From contig NZ_BMMK01000003.1 in the NCBI RefSeq assembly GCF_014645795.1, forward strand, positions 62,001-126,000: a stretch of 64,000 nt of DNA, in the 5' to 3' direction. This DNA comes from Longimycelium tulufanense (GTDB taxonomy: Bacteria > Actinomycetota > Actinomycetes > Mycobacteriales > Pseudonocardiaceae). Positions 63,468 to 64,000 of this stretch are shown here, in pieces. The position numbers were made by a program, and so were the translations under genes. A model generated the notes under the pieces. It had not been told where the DNA came from, did not search any database, and saw only the letters and a list, made by a program, of their open reading frames with translations. The number at the start of each line of letters is the position of its first letter. Positions within the stretch are counted from its first letter, which is position 1.

Positions 63468-63540
63468 TGGAGCTGACGGGATTCGAACCCGTGACCCCCA
63501 CACTGCCAGTGTGGTGCGCTACCAACTGCGCTACAGCCCC
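63468..63540 (-). tRNA. tRNA-Ala (anticodon GGC)
   Basis: A 73-nucleotide cloverleaf. The acceptor stem is GGGGCTG with CAGCTCC, including the G3-U70 wobble pair that identifies alanine tRNAs. The D-arm stem is GCGC/GCGC, the anticodon stem CCACA/TGTGG with loop CTGGCAG (anticodon GGC), and the T-arm ACGGG-TTCGAAT-CCCGT. CCA is not encoded. It is the attachment target of the island. Confidence 0.95.
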
Positions 63541-63686
63541 TTGGCTTCCTGCCCCGGCCGGGGTTGACTTCCCCGTCGCCGCTGCGATGCATACGCTACA
63601 ACATGCCACCCCGAAGAACGAAATCGGGGGGCCCGTTGGGCTGCGCGGATCTACCGACAGACGCTCTGACCTGCTAAGACGGGTCG

Positions 63687-64000
63687 ATGACCGGCATCAA
63701 CGACGCTCCGGAGGCCACCGGCAACGCCGCCACCCGAGCCGGGCGAGCGGGCGCACCCGAGGAGGTCCAGGCCGCCCCACCCCTGGTCGACCCGGTCGCC
63801 GAGGGCATGGATCCCAACCTCCGACGCGGGCTCCAACAGCGGCGACTACGCCTGTTGGTCGATCGATTACTGGCCGCAGGAGGACTCCAGTCTGAGCGAC
63901 TCCGGGCCACGGGTGTGCACCGTGGTGCGGATGTGACGCTGGACAACATCGACGAGCTCCCGATGGTCACCAAGCAGGACCTGTGGGATCACTACCCGTT
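63687..64000 (+). CDS. phenylacetate-CoA ligase-like protein, partial (runs off the right edge)
   Basis: ATG 63687 opens a frame that stays open to the edge (104 codons). The first 40 residues are alanine- and glycine-rich. Then LRRGLQQRRLRLLVDRLLAA and VTLDNIDELPMVTKQDLWDH match the N-terminal region of PaaK-like adenylating enzymes (the L-P-x-x-T-K-x-D-L pattern). It would activate an aryl or short carboxylic acid to its CoA or carrier thioester. ATG 63808 is an alternative start. Confidence 0.7.
   Translation, partial: MTGINDAPEATGNAATRAGRAGAPEEVQAAPPLVDPVAEGMDPNLRRGLQQRRLRLLVDRLLAAGGLQSERLRATGVHRGADVTLDNIDELPMVTKQDLWDHYP

Overview
The window is high-GC DNA with the codon bias, GTG starts and gene families of a filamentous actinomycete (SARP regulator, lasso peptide operon, rifampin monooxygenase with its RAE element, 14-TM MFS pumps, PhyH oxygenases). 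A Pseudonocardiaceae- or Streptomyces-like host is likely, but I cannot name the genus. Many genes are broken or truncated and there are remnants of at least five transposon or recombinase types, so this is an accessory, fast-changing region.

Layout. 0-3.4 kb: decaying genes (a CxxC protein and a dienelactone hydrolase behind an orphan MerR-type promoter) and an intact MFS pump. 3.4-10.8 kb: a four-gene plus-strand operon (fused 2-oxoacid:ferredoxin oxidoreductase, 2OG-Fe(II) oxygenase, MetX-like acyltransferase, MFS exporter) that looks like a small specialised-metabolite cassette. 10.8-16 kb: remnants around a secreted SGNH hydrolase and a LacI/PhyH pair. 16-20.7 kb: a catabolic operon (FAD aromatic hydroxylase, amidohydrolase, CMD protein) facing a TetR regulator. 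20.9-22.6 kb: an SDR and a TetR regulator sharing a duplicated operator.

23.1-63.5 kb behaves as a tandem genomic island at a tRNA-Ala(GGC) gene. The intact tRNA lies at 63.47-63.54 kb. Two 43-bp copies of its 3' half lie at 23.09 and 49.57 kb, each followed about 90 bp later by what looks like the last codons of an integrase gene. The first segment (23.1-49.6 kb) carries a complete lasso peptide operon (precursor, cyclase, RRE, protease, exporter), a SARP regulator, a two-propeller nSTAND protein and a phosphonate biosynthesis cluster. The second segment (49.6-63.5 kb) carries a TcmP/DUF5131 pair, a possible PD-(D/E)XK nuclease, transposon debris, a membrane PH-domain protein, an SDR, the rifampin monooxygenase and an HTH protein with paired palindromes.

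The phosphonate cluster is the most notable system. PEP mutase, phosphonopyruvate decarboxylase and an Fe-type phosphonoacetaldehyde reductase should make 2-hydroxyethylphosphonate. A tandem HTH-cupin enzyme would then cleave it; its iron-binding pattern (H147, Q151, H188) matches methylphosphonate synthase rather than hydroxyethylphosphonate dioxygenase. A 2-hydroxyacid dehydrogenase, an aminotransferase and a large FAD/Fe-S oxidase follow on the same strand, with very short ORFs coupled between genes. A divergent ATP-grasp ligase and MFS pump suggest amide-bond tailoring and export. A TauE/SafE permease behind a ykkC-type riboswitch and a leader peptide closes the left side. This gene combination does not match a pathway I recognise.
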